A stretch of DNA of 64,000 bases from JAJDTQ01 sp965204235 (GCA_965204235.1 OZ241979.1:992001-1056000); one strand, 5' to 3'. Positions 17,447-26,208 are shown, counted from the stretch's first letter. A program made the numbers and translations. The notes: generated from the letters alone by a model not told the origin.

Positions 17447-17989
17447 ATGAACACCATCGGCAAAGTCGGCAGCGGAGTCAAGGCGGCGGGGGCGGGCTTG
17501 GCGCTGGGTCTCCTGGCGGTCTGTGTGCTCGGCGCGTCCACAGCGGGCGCGGGGTCGATGGAGGACCGGAACCGGGCCGTGGTCCTGCGCTACATGCAGG
17601 AGGTCATCAACGAACGCAAGCTGGACGTGCTGGACGAGGTCATGGCGGAGGACTGGATCGCCCATAACCCCACCGAGCCCAACGGGCGCGAGAACCTGAA
17701 GGAGTTCTTCAGTGGCATGTTCCAGCAGTTCCCCGAGGTCCACGCCGACGTGAAGCGGGTCATCGCCCAGGGCGACCTGGTGGCGGTGCATTCGCACTAC
17801 ACCGGCCGCAAGCAGGATCGGGGCAACGACTGGGCCAAGGGTTCCGGCGCGGTCATCGACATCTTCCGCCTGGTGGACGGCAGGATCGTGGAGCACTGGG
17901 ACGTCAACCAGCGCCCCATCCCGGAGAAATCCGTCAACGGCAACACCATGTTCGATGGCGGCGCGCTGTACAACTACCGCCGTCCATGA
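17447..17989 (+). CDS. secreted SnoaL-like / ester cyclase (NTF2-fold) protein
   Basis: A 180-residue protein with a signal peptide (core GAGLALGLLAVCVLGAS, cleavage near TAGA) and one SnoaL-like domain: VLRYMQEVINERKLDVLDEVMAEDWIAHNP, FFSGMFQQFPEVHADVKRV and GRIVEHWDVNQ are standard signatures. AAAGGAC lies before the ATG. Such NTF2-fold proteins bind or isomerise small hydrophobic molecules; the actual reaction is unknown. The gene is isolated between repeat copies. Confidence 0.85.
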   Translation: MNTIGKVGSGVKAAGAGLALGLLAVCVLGASTAGAGSMEDRNRAVVLRYMQEVINERKLDVLDEVMAEDWIAHNPTEPNGRENLKEFFSGMFQQFPEVHADVKRVIAQGDLVAVHSHYTGRKQDRGNDWAKGSGAVIDIFRLVDGRIVEHWDVNQRPIPEKSVNGNTMFDGGALYNYRRP

Positions 17990-18230
17990 AGCGCCGCCCG
18001 CTCTGCGAGACGAGGATGCGAGGGGGCTCTATCCCCGTTGGAGTAGGGTCTAACGTCGTCTTGAGCGAAGCGAAGAACCCCGTTCATCCTGAGCGAAGCG
18101 AAGTCGAAGGACGCGCTTTCCCGTAGGGAGAGGGAACGAGGGGAAGGAACCCGAGCCGGAATGGACCAGGCGTCCCCGGGGGTTTCTCCGGACCCGGTTC
18201 GAACCGGGAGTCGAACCGCAAGGAGCCGCG
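17990..18230. repeat. intergenic region with one dispersed-repeat copy
   Basis: A forward copy of the dispersed repeat (core about 18082-18112, followed by the conserved CCCGTAGGGAGAGGG tail) fills the middle of this gap. The region ends with an AAGGAG ribosome binding site 5 bases before the TTG start of the next gene. Confidence 0.7.
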
Positions 18231-19703
18231 TTGGAATCCATCGAATTCGTTGACACGACCCTGCGCGACGGACACCAGAGCCTGTGGGCCGAGTCCATGC
18301 GCACGGGCATGATGCTTGCGGCGGCGGACCGCATGGACCGGGCCGGCTTCCGGGGTATGGAGCTGATCTCCAGCTCCCACATCAAGAAGTGCGTGCGGGA
18401 GCTGCGCGAGGACCCCTGGGAGCGGGTGCGGCTGGTGGCCGGGCGGGTCCGGGAGACGCCGCTTCGGGTCATCATCGGCAGTCGCAACGGGTTCGAGCTC
18501 ACGCCGGAATCCATACAGCGGATCTTCCTGGAGCGGATGGCGGCCAACGGCGTCCGCCAGGGCCGCATCTCCGACGAGTGGAACGACCCCGCGGGATGGC
18601 GCAAGACGGTGCGCATGGCCCGGGAGGCGGGGCTCGAACCCATCGTGAACATCATCTATTCGGTGTCTCCCAAGCACACCGACGAGTACTACGCGGAGCG
18701 GGCGCGGCAGGCGGCCGCGCTGCCGGTGGCGCGGCTGTGCTTCAAGGACCCGGGAGGTCTGCTGACGCCGGAGCGCACCCGCACGCTGACGCCGCTCATC
18801 CGGGAGCACGCGGGTGGCGTCCCGTTGGAGTTCCACACCCACTGCACCACCGGCCTGGGACCCCTGTGTTGCCTGGAGGCCGTCCGGCAGGGCGTGCGCA
18901 TGGTCAACACCGCGCTGCCGCCCCTGGCCAACGGCTCGTCCAACCCGTCGCTGTTCAACGTCGCCGCCAACCTGCGGAGCCTGGGCTACGCCACCGCGGT
19001 GGACGAGGACGTGTTGCGGCCGGTGTCCGAGTACTTCACAGCAGTGGCCCGTCGGGAGGGGCTGCCGGTGGGCGCGCCAGTGGAGTACGACTACAGCCAG
19101 TACCTGCACCAGGTGCCCGGGGGAATGATCTCGAACCTGCGCCACCAGCTCGCGCGGGTGGGCCTGGGGGACCACATGGAAAGGGCCCTGGAAGAGGTCG
19201 TCCGGGTGCGGGAGGAACTGGGTTATCCCATCATGGTCACGCCCCTGTCCCAGTTCGTGGGAAGCCAGGCGGCCATCAACATCATCCTCGGAGAGCGCTA
19301 CAGGGAGGTCACCGACCAGGTGATCCTCTACGCCCTGGGGCGCTGGGGCCGCGAAGGAAGCGACTCCATGGACCCGGACCTGAAAGACCGGATCCTCGCG
19401 CTGCCGCGCGCCCGGGAGCTGGCCGCGTGGCAGCCGCCGGAGCCCACGGTCCGGGAGTTGCGGGCCAAGTACGGCGGCGGGTCCGACGAGGAGTTGCTGC
19501 TGCGGTATTTCCTCACGCCGGACGAGATCGACGCCATGCGCGCCGCGGGCAGGCCCCGGGACTACCCCTTCGACGCCGCGGCCTCCGCGCGCGCGGTCGG
19601 GCGGTTCACCCGACGGCGGGACTACTCGCACATCCGGGTGCGCAGCCCCGGCTTCGCCCTGAGCCTGTCGCGGCAACCTCCCTCCGTGAAGACACCGGCT
19701 TAG
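18231..19703 (+). CDS. carboxyltransferase-domain protein (pyruvate carboxylase/oxaloacetate decarboxylase alpha-like)
   Basis: A 490-residue DRE-TIM enzyme with a TTG start preceded by AAGGAG. Landmarks: VDTTLRDGHQS (metal-binding Asp), FKDPGGLLTP (carboxylated Lys in place of the usual KDMAG motif) and FHTHCTTGLG (metal HxH), then a PYC_OADA-like C-terminal part with EYDYSQYLHQVPGGM and VTPLSQFVGSQA. The biotinyl domain of complete OadA/PycB proteins is absent and no biotin carboxylase gene is adjacent. It may therefore use a separate biotin protein, or act as an HMG-CoA-lyase-like enzyme. Confidence 0.8.
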   Translation: MESIEFVDTTLRDGHQSLWAESMRTGMMLAAADRMDRAGFRGMELISSSHIKKCVRELREDPWERVRLVAGRVRETPLRVIIGSRNGFELTPESIQRIFLERMAANGVRQGRISDEWNDPAGWRKTVRMAREAGLEPIVNIIYSVSPKHTDEYYAERARQAAALPVARLCFKDPGGLLTPERTRTLTPLIREHAGGVPLEFHTHCTTGLGPLCCLEAVRQGVRMVNTALPPLANGSSNPSLFNVAANLRSLGYATAVDEDVLRPVSEYFTAVARREGLPVGAPVEYDYSQYLHQVPGGMISNLRHQLARVGLGDHMERALEEVVRVREELGYPIMVTPLSQFVGSQAAINIILGERYREVTDQVILYALGRWGREGSDSMDPDLKDRILALPRARELAAWQPPEPTVRELRAKYGGGSDEELLLRYFLTPDEIDAMRAAGRPRDYPFDAAASARAVGRFTRRRDYSHIRVRSPGFALSLSRQPPSVKTPA

Positions 19704-20087
19704 GGAACGTCCGATCCATTCCGGCTTGCGTTCCCTCTCCCCATGGGGATTCTTCCGGCTTTTGTGTGGGTAAGGTAGGCGGGAAAGGGACCACGCCGTC
19801 ATTGCTCCGCAGACGCCTGCCCCGTCATTGCTCCGCAGACGCCCCACTCCGTCATTCCCGCGAAAGCCCACCTCCCGTCATTCCCGCGAAAGCGGGAATC
19901 CAGTTTCATCGCTCTCATGCAGGGCGCCATGGGAAATGGATGGATTCCCGCTTTCGCGGGAATGACGGGGTGGAGCGTCCGCGACGCCAAACCGGGGACG
20001 GCATGGTCGGAATGGGAGGGAAGCGGATCTCATTGCATGCGTGGGGAGTGTCACAACCCACACGAATTCCTGAAACCATCGGTTGCT
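19704..20087. repeat. intergenic repeat cluster (palindromic and composite elements)
   Basis: It contains two GTCATTGCTCCGCAGACGCC direct repeats (about 19798-19850), palindromic GTCATTCCCGCGAAAGCGGG elements in both orientations (about 19853-19905 and 19943-19970), and a composite block about 19975-20080 ending GGAGTGTCACAACCCACACG. Diverged copies of the last block recur near 41500 and 49640. No coding sequence seen. Confidence 0.8.
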
Positions 20088-20888
20088 TCAGGGCCGTCTG
20101 CCGATCAGGCGGGCCGCCATCGAGACGAAGAAGAGCGCCACGGCCACCAGCACGATGGCGCCGCCTGCGGCGAGGTCGAGTTGGTACGCCAGCACCAGGC
20201 CCGCGACCCCCGAGAGCGAGCCGATGAACCCGGCCAGCAGCACCTGCCACCGGAAGTTCGCCGCCCACAGGGTCGCGATGGCGGCCGGCACCACCAGCAG
20301 GGCCTGGATGAGCAGCAGGCCCACGAGCCTCACGCCGATGACGACGGTGAAGGCCAACAACACCAGCAGCAGCCCGTTGAGCAGCAGCACCTTGTGCCCG
20401 TAGGCTGCGGCCACCTCTTCGTCGAACGCCACCATCAGGTGTTCCTTGAAGGTCAGCGCCATCACCGCCATGATGAGCGCGCCCGCGCAGGCCAGGGCTG
20501 CGAGCTCCCCGGAGGAGATGGCCAACACGTTGCCGAACAGGTAGCCGAACAGGTCCTGCTGGTAGCCGCTCTTCATGCTGAACAGCACGATGCCCAGAGC
20601 CATGGATCCCGAGAAGAACACGCCGATGACCGTGTCCTCGCTGATGTGGTCGCTCCGGCTGACCAGGGCGATGCCCAGGGCCACGGCCACGGCGAAGACC
20701 GCGCCGGTCACGAGGGGGTTCCAACCGGCCAGGATGCCGATGGCGACGCCGCCGATGGCCGAGTGGGAGATGCCCACGCCGATGAACGCGAGACGGCGCA
20801 ACACCACGAAGAAGCCCAGTATGCCGCACAGCAGTCCGATGAGGACGGCCGCGGTCAGGGCGCGCTGCATGAAGGCGAAATCGAGCAT
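20088..20888 (-). CDS. znuB: zinc ABC transporter, permease
   Basis: A 266-residue ABC-3 family integral membrane protein with about eight hydrophobic helices. It opens with the family-typical FMQRALTAAVLIGLLCGILG and has RRLAFIGVGISHSAIGGVAIG and the cytoplasmic loop VGLLLIQALLVVPAAIA. It imports Zn (or Mn) with ZnuC and ZnuA, the next genes upstream on the strand. A 290-base repeat block separates it from znuC, so it may be weakly co-transcribed. Confidence 0.88.
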   Translation of the reverse strand: MLDFAFMQRALTAAVLIGLLCGILGFFVVLRRLAFIGVGISHSAIGGVAIGILAGWNPLVTGAVFAVAVALGIALVSRSDHISEDTVIGVFFSGSMALGIVLFSMKSGYQQDLFGYLFGNVLAISSGELAALACAGALIMAVMALTFKEHLMVAFDEEVAAAYGHKVLLLNGLLLVLLAFTVVIGVRLVGLLLIQALLVVPAAIATLWAANFRWQVLLAGFIGSLSGVAGLVLAYQLDLAAGGAIVLVAVALFFVSMAARLIGRRP

Positions 20889-21181
20889 GTGGACATCGGC
20901 GTCGGGCCCGCGGCCCGGTCAGGGAAACCCTGGACAACGGTCCCCGTTCCCTGGAAAACGATTCCCGTTCTCCGGACAACGGTCCCGTTCGTCCCGATCA
21001 TGGCAAGTCCCCCGGTCATCCTGAGCGTGGCAAGCCCCCACCGTGGCAAGCCCCCACTCGTCCTGAGCATGGCAAGTCCCCCTGTTCACCCTGGGCGTAG
21101 CAAGTCCCCCATTCGTTCCGAGCGTGGCAAGCCCCCCGTTCGTCCTGAGCGTAGCGAAGCGAAGTCGAAGGACGCGCTTTT
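20889..21181. repeat. degenerate tandem repeat array splitting znuC and znuB
   Basis: About six degenerate copies of a 20-30 base unit, with core (G/C)GTGGCAAGTCCCCC alternating with CGTCCTGAGC, run from about 20990 to 21150 and finish in a full dispersed-repeat core (about 21140-21180) that abuts the znuC stop codon. Short GTTC(C/T)CGGA(C/A)AACGG repeats occupy 20930-20990. It looks like local expansion of the genome-wide repeat. Confidence 0.75.
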
Positions 21182-21964
21182 TCACAGGCGATGGCGGTTC
21201 TCGTGGTGGGCGAACTCGCCGGCCAGGAAGTCGAACTCGCAACAGTAGGCTTCGCGGATGGCGTGGCTGTGGATCACGTCCTCGGCGTTCCCGTGGATGT
21301 GCATTCGGTGGTTGATGCAGATCAACTCGTCGGCTTGGCCCGCCAGGGCCACGAGGTCGTGGGACACCGCCACGATGGTGAGGGAGAGGTCGCGTATGAG
21401 CTTTCGCAGCAGGGCGTAGAACTCGTGCTCCGCGGGGAGGTCGAGTCCCACAGTGGGCTCGTCGAGCACCAGCAAACGGGTGCTGGCGCACAGGGCCTGG
21501 GCCAGGACGACCCGGCGCTGTTCGCCGCCGGACAGCCGCCCCACCGGACGGTCCTTGCGGTCCAGCATCCCCACCAGGGCAAGGCTCTCGTCCACCCGGC
21601 GCCAATCCCTGCGTCCGGGGAACCCCGCGGTCCCAAGGTCCCGGAACCGTCCCATCATCACCACGTCGGCGACCGTGGCCGGGAAGTTGCCGGCGATGCT
21701 CTGGCGCTGCGGCACGTAGCCGATGGCGTGGGAACTATTCCGACCCGGCGGGTAGCCGAACACCTCCACGCGCCCTCTCGCCGCGGACACGAGGCCGAGG
21801 ATCGTGCGCAAGAGCGTGGTCTTGCCCGCGCCGTTGGGACCCACGATCCCCACGAACCCGCCCTGGTGCACGTCGAAGTCGATGCCGTGCAGCACGCTGT
21901 GGCCGCCGAGATCCACCGACACGCCGCTCAACCCCACCACCACCCGGCCTTCGTCCCGGCTCAA
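21182..21964 (-). CDS. znuC: zinc ABC transporter, ATP-binding protein
   Basis: A 260-residue ABC ATPase: Walker A GPNGAGKTT, Q-loop YVPQRQSIA, signature LSGGEQRRV, Walker B LLVLDEPTVGLD and switch His in AVSHD. It energises Zn import with ZnuB. A TTG start at 21964 overlapping the znuA stop (TTGA) fits the start of the domain and implies coupling; a GTG cluster about 18 bases further in is an alternative. The C-terminus is His-rich (INHRMHIH and FAHHENRH), consistent with zinc handling. Confidence 0.88.
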   Translation of the reverse strand: MSRDEGRVVVGLSGVSVDLGGHSVLHGIDFDVHQGGFVGIVGPNGAGKTTLLRTILGLVSAARGRVEVFGYPPGRNSSHAIGYVPQRQSIAGNFPATVADVVMMGRFRDLGTAGFPGRRDWRRVDESLALVGMLDRKDRPVGRLSGGEQRRVVLAQALCASTRLLVLDEPTVGLDLPAEHEFYALLRKLIRDLSLTIVAVSHDLVALAGQADELICINHRMHIHGNAEDVIHSHAIREAYCCEFDFLAGEFAHHENRHRL

Positions 21965-23112
21965 TTGCCCGGTCCTCCCAACGCCTGTCCGAAGGCGCGC
22001 GCGTTGAACCGCATCAGGCCTTCGTAAGTGGAGCGGGCAGGGTCGCCGGAGTCGCCCAGCGGGTCCACCACCACCGTACCCGCGCCGAACTCGTTGGCTA
22101 TGGTCTGCGCCACCCGCGGGTCCAACTGCGGCTCCACCAGGATGTTCCGGATCCCCGCATCCCGGGCGCCGCGCACCAGGCGGGCGATCTCCGCGGGAGT
22201 CGGCTCCTCGCCGGCGAACTCCTGGACCGTACCCACCTCTTCGAGACCGTACCTTTCGGCGAAATAGGGCCACGCCCTGTGGAAGGAGACGAACTTCCGC
22301 CCTTCCGCCATGGCCAGCCCACGTCGGATCTCCGCGTCCAGGGCCGTCAACCGCTGACGGAAGTCGTCCGCGCGCTTCCGGTAGTACTCCCCGCCCGCGG
22401 GGTCGGCTTCGACGAGATGCTCCACCAGGACCGGCAACACCGCGTCCCTGACCCGTATCGGGTCGAGCCAGAAATGGGGGTCGGCCCCTTCGTGCTCCTC
22501 CGAGGCATGGCCCTCCTCGTGACCATGCGCATCCTCGTGCGGCTTCTTCCCGTGGCCGTGGTCATGCTCCGCCTTGGCGTGTTCGTGGCCGTGCTCTTCC
22601 TTGGCGTGTCCCTTCGCATGTTCGCGCTCATGGCCATGCCCTGCCTCGGCGTGGCCGTGGCCGTGTTCCTCGGCATGTTTGCGCTCGTGGCCGTGCTTCG
22701 CCTCGGTGTGTTCCTCTGCATGTTCGCGCCCGTGACCGTGGTCGTGGTGGTGGTCGGCCTCCAGTAGCTTCATGTTCGGCGCCGCGATCAGGTTCACCCT
22801 CTCCATCGCGCCGGGAGCCGCCCCCAGCAGTTTGTCGAACCAACCGTCGAAACCCCCGCCGATGCCGACGAAGTACCGGGCTTGCTGGAGCTTGACCATG
22901 TCGCTCGGCACCGGCTCGAACGTATGCGGACTCGCGCCCGGCGGCACCAGCGCATCCACCTTGACCCGCTCGCCTCCCACCTCTCCAACGATGAAGGCGA
23001 GGGGAAGCACGCTGGTGACCACGCCCAGAGGCTCGCGGCTTCCAAGAGCCGGATGGGCAGCCATCCAGAAGCTTGCCACCGCCATGAGGCACAGGATCCC
23101 CAGTCTCTTCAT
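21961..23112 (-). CDS. znuA: zinc ABC transporter, periplasmic zinc-binding protein
   Basis: A 383-residue cluster A-I solute-binding protein. It has a signal peptide (residues 3-22), VVTSVLPLAFIVGEVGG, the metal ligand His in GASPHTFEP, a roughly 90-residue His/Glu-rich loop (about 118-210, repeats of the EHGHxHA type), DPHFWLDP, the ligand His in SFHRAWPYFAERYG and VEPQLDP near the C-terminus. The very long His loop is characteristic of ZnuA rather than manganese homologues. GGGAGGG precedes the ATG. First gene of a znuA-znuC-(repeats)-znuB unit. Confidence 0.93.
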   Translation of the reverse strand: MKRLGILCLMAVASFWMAAHPALGSREPLGVVTSVLPLAFIVGEVGGERVKVDALVPPGASPHTFEPVPSDMVKLQQARYFVGIGGGFDGWFDKLLGAAPGAMERVNLIAAPNMKLLEADHHHDHGHGREHAEEHTEAKHGHERKHAEEHGHGHAEAGHGHEREHAKGHAKEEHGHEHAKAEHDHGHGKKPHEDAHGHEEGHASEEHEGADPHFWLDPIRVRDAVLPVLVEHLVEADPAGGEYYRKRADDFRQRLTALDAEIRRGLAMAEGRKFVSFHRAWPYFAERYGLEEVGTVQEFAGEEPTPAEIARLVRGARDAGIRNILVEPQLDPRVAQTIANEFGAGTVVVDPLGDSGDPARSTYEGLMRFNARAFGQALGGPGN

Positions 23113-23140
23113 TTCGCAACCCTCCCGGTCCAGTGATGTA

Positions 23141-23175
23141 AATGATACTGTATTCTCAATTAACCCGTTTGTCAA
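23141..23175 (-). promoter_or_regulatory. znuA promoter overlapped by a Fur/Zur-like palindrome
   Basis: On the minus strand TTGACA (plus 23170-23175) and TACAGT (23147-23152) are spaced by exactly 17 bases, a strong sigma70 promoter about 35 bases ahead of znuA. The -10 is overlapped by an imperfect palindrome around ATACTGTAT (23141-23156), where a zinc-responsive Fur-family repressor would act. The operator assignment rests on position and the gene's role. Confidence 0.5.
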
Positions 23176-23419
23176 CCCGGGGGATCCACAACGGGGAAGA
23201 CTGGCCAAGCAGCCGCCCTCGGCCGGGGGTATGCAGGACGGACCTGTGCCGCGGGAAGATCGCTCACAGGAAGCATTCCACGGCTCCCTTTCGAATTTGC
23301 TTTGAAAACAGGGGGTTACCAAACCTCACCCAGTCGTGTCGCCCCGATCCCGGCTTCCGTCCCAATTGAAACTCGGAACAGATCCATGTAGAAAACGGAT
23401 AGATGAGGAGGGAAAAGCC
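23176..23419. other. intergenic region between znuA and a small plus-strand gene
   Basis: A divergent gap. Apart from the znuA promoter at its left end I see no repeat, RNA or conserved signal; the right end carries a GAGGAGGGAAA ribosome binding site for the next gene. Confidence 0.4.
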
Positions 23420-23611
23420 ATGTCGGGAAACAGCGAAAAAGTCTCGGATGATTACCTGAGAACCTTGGAAGAGGTAAAAAAGCAGTACCGGCAATACGTG
23501 GAGGTCAGCGAGCTCTATAAATTGTCGATTCGCAAGGAGCAGGAACCAAGACAATATCTGCCTCCCACCCTAGAACATCCCCTGACCACAACCACGGTTC
23601 GCGTCAAGTAA
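23420..23611 (+). CDS. small hypothetical protein (63 aa)
   Basis: A 63-residue hydrophilic protein beginning SGNSEKVSDDYLRTLEEVK, with a strong GAGGAGGGAAAAGCC ribosome binding site before the ATG. Lower GC than the flanks. It ends 11 bases before the remnant of a serine-protease-like gene, so the two may have formed one transcript. No family recognised. Confidence 0.55.
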   Translation: MSGNSEKVSDDYLRTLEEVKKQYRQYVEVSELYKLSIRKEQEPRQYLPPTLEHPLTTTTVRVK

Positions 23612-23622
23612 AGCGGAAAGCC

Positions 23623-24125
23623 ATGGCGTCATGGAGTGAACTTCTACGAGAACTGAAGCGGCAGAAGGATCCGAACTGGCTCGACAAGAGACTCAAAGAA
23701 CAGTTGAGCGCCATCTCAAAGCGCCGCAAGGGCGCTACCGTTTGGGCCAATCGATCCCCAGTTTCTCATTGGCAATAAAGCGCACTCGGCAAGAGCCATT
23801 CAGGAAGGATTCCGCAAGGCAAGAGAGGATATTGAAAAGGACGTGAAATTAGCCCATCTCTGGGCGCCCATATTGCAGAATATGGGGCCTTCGCTTGTCT
23901 TGGAAGCCGATAAGGCCTTGGCATACAGCAAAGAACTGGTCGTAACCTGGCTGAAGAAGAGAATGTTCAAGGACGACCCGGAAAGAGAAGATAAAGCCAA
24001 CCGCATTGCGGCATACTTCAACGCGGAAGACACCCGGGACCATGGGCACATTCATGTTCATGGTCAGAGGATTGGAGCGACGAAACTTGAGGAAACCGGG
24101 TTGAAAGTGGAATTTCTCGACTTGG
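23623..24125 (+). pseudogene. SDH-type (ClpP/SppA-fold) serine protease remnant with internal deletion
   Basis: An N-terminal fragment from the ATG at 23623 (SWSELLRELKRQ...) and a C-terminal fragment in another frame from about 23738 (FGPIDPQFLIGNKAHSA, then LAHLWAPILQNMGPSL, HIHVHGQRIG and LEETGLKVEFL) match the two ends of the serine dehydrogenase proteinase family (SDH_sah). The protease core between them, including the nucleophile Ser, is missing and the frame changes at the junction near 23735. The 3' end runs into the convergent SCO1 gene. Clear decay of a membrane- or ubiquitin-related peptidase gene. Confidence 0.65.
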
Positions 24126-24130
24126 CGGCG

Positions 24131-24775
24131 CTATCCTGTTCCGAGGGCACGCAGGTCCTTCAGCAGCGCGTCCGGGTCGGGAGCCGAGCCGGAATAGGCG
24201 AACCGCATGTTGCCTTCGGCGTCCGCCACCACCGTGAGCGTCGTGTGTTCGATCAGCCCCCTGTCCAGCCGTTTCACGCTCACGCCGAACTCCTGCCACA
24301 CCGGGGCGAGCTCCGCGGCCTTGCCCGTGAGCCACCACCAGTTGGCGGCGTCGGCCTGGCGCCGTCGGCTGTAGGCCTTGAGGACCTCCGGCGTATCCAC
24401 CTCCGGATCCATGGTAATGGACAGGAAGCGGACGCTCCCGGCCTCTCCGGGCTTCAGGCGCTCCCGCAGGATCTTGAGGCTCGCCGTCAGCAACGTACAG
24501 ACGTCAGGACACGACGTGTACATGAAGTTGATCACCAGAGGCTTGCCCCGGAGCTTACGGAACTCCAACGGCTTGCCGTCCTGGTCGGTGAGGACGAAGT
24601 CGTCGATGGCGACGTTCATCACGCGCCTCTCCGCGAACTCGACCTTGAGGATGGACTGGTGGTGCCGGCCGTGCGACTCCATCGCCGGCGCCGTCCCCGG
24701 CGCCAGGAGCAACGGGAGGGCCAGGGCTGCGGCTCCGAGGGACCTCGGGAGGCTGTTCATCGGGAGACCCTTCAT
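24131..24775 (-). CDS. SCO1/SenC-family copper chaperone-like thioredoxin protein
   Basis: A 214-residue exported protein with a signal peptide (LGAAALALPLLLAPGTA) and a SCO domain: FVLTDQDGKPLEFRKLRGKP, the copper/redox motif SCPDVC, ITMDPEVDTPEVL and the conserved His in LIEHTTLTVV. SCO proteins deliver Cu to cytochrome oxidase or act as thiol reductases. Its ATG overlaps the stop of the UbiD gene (ATGA), an unusual coupling; no oxidase genes are nearby. Confidence 0.85.
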   Translation of the reverse strand: MKGLPMNSLPRSLGAAALALPLLLAPGTAPAMESHGRHHQSILKVEFAERRVMNVAIDDFVLTDQDGKPLEFRKLRGKPLVINFMYTSCPDVCTLLTASLKILRERLKPGEAGSVRFLSITMDPEVDTPEVLKAYSRRRQADAANWWWLTGKAAELAPVWQEFGVSVKRLDRGLIEHTTLTVVADAEGNMRFAYSGSAPDPDALLKDLRALGTG

Positions 24776-26208
24776 CCTACCCCCCACTTCTTCGCGACCT
24801 CTTCCTTGTACTTTCGCTCGAACGCGTTCACGGGCGGGAAGCGGTCGATCCACTGGTAAGGCCGGCAGGCGTCGATGAGTACGCGGTCGGTCACGTAGCC
24901 CTTGGTGTCCCGGTCCATGGGAGAGATGACCGGCTCGCACACCGAGGCCCACACGTTCTTCACGACGTCGAGGCCCTCGCGCGGGTCACAGCGGGTGGAC
25001 ATGGCCCAGATGACCTCGCCCGGATCGGTGATGTCCACGTCGTCGTCCACTACCACCACCATCTTGCCGCCATAGGCCCCGGCCCGGGCGCCCGCGGCCA
25101 CCAGCAGCGCCTGCTTCGCGTGGCCGGTATAGCGCTGCTTGATGGAGATGACGGTGAAGGGGCCGGGCTGGCCGCCATAGACGAAGCCCCATACCCCGGT
25201 CACGTCCGGGATCCCGGCCTTTTCCAACTGCTCCCAGAGCGTGATGGCGCCCAGGGGGATCGGCAGGTAGCTGTTGGGGGGCCTCACCGGCGGGGCGCCC
25301 AGGATGATGGGGTCGTTGCGGTAATATACGCGCTTGACGGTCATCAGCGGGACGTCGCCTTCGGTGGCCTCGGTGTAGTACCCCGGCCACTCGCCGAAGG
25401 GACCTTCCCTGGGGAGCTGCTCCGGCGGCAGCGGCGGGATCTCCCCTTCGAGCACCACCTCGCCGTTGGCCGGGATGGGCAGGCCGCTCACCGCGCCCCG
25501 GACCACCGGGACCGGGCTGCCCTTCATCCATCCGGCGAACTCGTACTCGCTCACCGCGGGCGGCAGCGGCATCTGCGACGACAGCAACACCGCGGGCTCC
25601 TGCCCCAGCGTGATGGCCACGGGCAGGGTCTCGCCCCGGGCATGGGCCCGTTCCATGGCCAAGCGCCCGTGCTTGCCCTTGTTCATCTTGACCGAGACCT
25701 TGTTCTTCTCCTGGATCATCACCCGGTAGGTGCCGATGTTGACGACGCCGGACTCGGGGTCCCGGGTGATGACGCCGCATCCGGTGCCGATGTAGCGGCC
25801 CCCGTCCAGGTCGTGCCACAGGGGCGTGGGGAACCTGTACAGGTCCACCTCGTCCTCGTCCATCCGGTTCTCGAACACCGGACCGCCCTCCACCTGGTCA
25901 TAGGGAAGCGGTTGGAACTCCAGGCTCCTCTTGCGCCATGCGTGCAGGAAATCGACCCCCTTCACGTCCGTGGGCAGCCCCATGGCCACCGCCGCCCGCC
26001 GGCACGTGCGGAACAGGTTGGAGATGATGCGGAACCCCTTGGGAAACCCCTCGAACCCGTCGAACAGCAGGGCGGCCTGCTCGGTGTCGCCCATGTGCTC
26101 GGTGAGGGCGCCCACCTCCGTGTCGAGGTCCGCGCCCTCGATGCGCTTGACCTCTCCCATGTCCTCCAACTCCCGGATGAAACTCCTCAAGTCGCCTGCT
26201 GGCTGCAT
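24772..26208 (-). CDS. UbiD-family decarboxylase (prenylated-FMN dependent)
   Basis: A 478-residue UbiD-type (de)carboxylase. Seen: LRSFIRELEDMGEVKRI at the start, the prFMN-binding segment VVNIGTYRVMIQEKN, GQEPAVLLSSQMPLP, REGPFGEWPGYYT containing the acidic catalytic region, and the C-terminal VVVVDDDVDITDPGEVIWA. These enzymes interconvert aromatic or unsaturated acids with CO2; without a ubiX partner nearby the substrate is open. The ATG at 26208 has AAGGGAGAGA upstream. Coupled to the SCO-like gene downstream. Confidence 0.9.
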   Translation of the reverse strand: MQPAGDLRSFIRELEDMGEVKRIEGADLDTEVGALTEHMGDTEQAALLFDGFEGFPKGFRIISNLFRTCRRAAVAMGLPTDVKGVDFLHAWRKRSLEFQPLPYDQVEGGPVFENRMDEDEVDLYRFPTPLWHDLDGGRYIGTGCGVITRDPESGVVNIGTYRVMIQEKNKVSVKMNKGKHGRLAMERAHARGETLPVAITLGQEPAVLLSSQMPLPPAVSEYEFAGWMKGSPVPVVRGAVSGLPIPANGEVVLEGEIPPLPPEQLPREGPFGEWPGYYTEATEGDVPLMTVKRVYYRNDPIILGAPPVRPPNSYLPIPLGAITLWEQLEKAGIPDVTGVWGFVYGGQPGPFTVISIKQRYTGHAKQALLVAAGARAGAYGGKMVVVVDDDVDITDPGEVIWAMSTRCDPREGLDVVKNVWASVCEPVISPMDRDTKGYVTDRVLIDACRPYQWIDRFPPVNAFERKYKEEVAKKWGVG

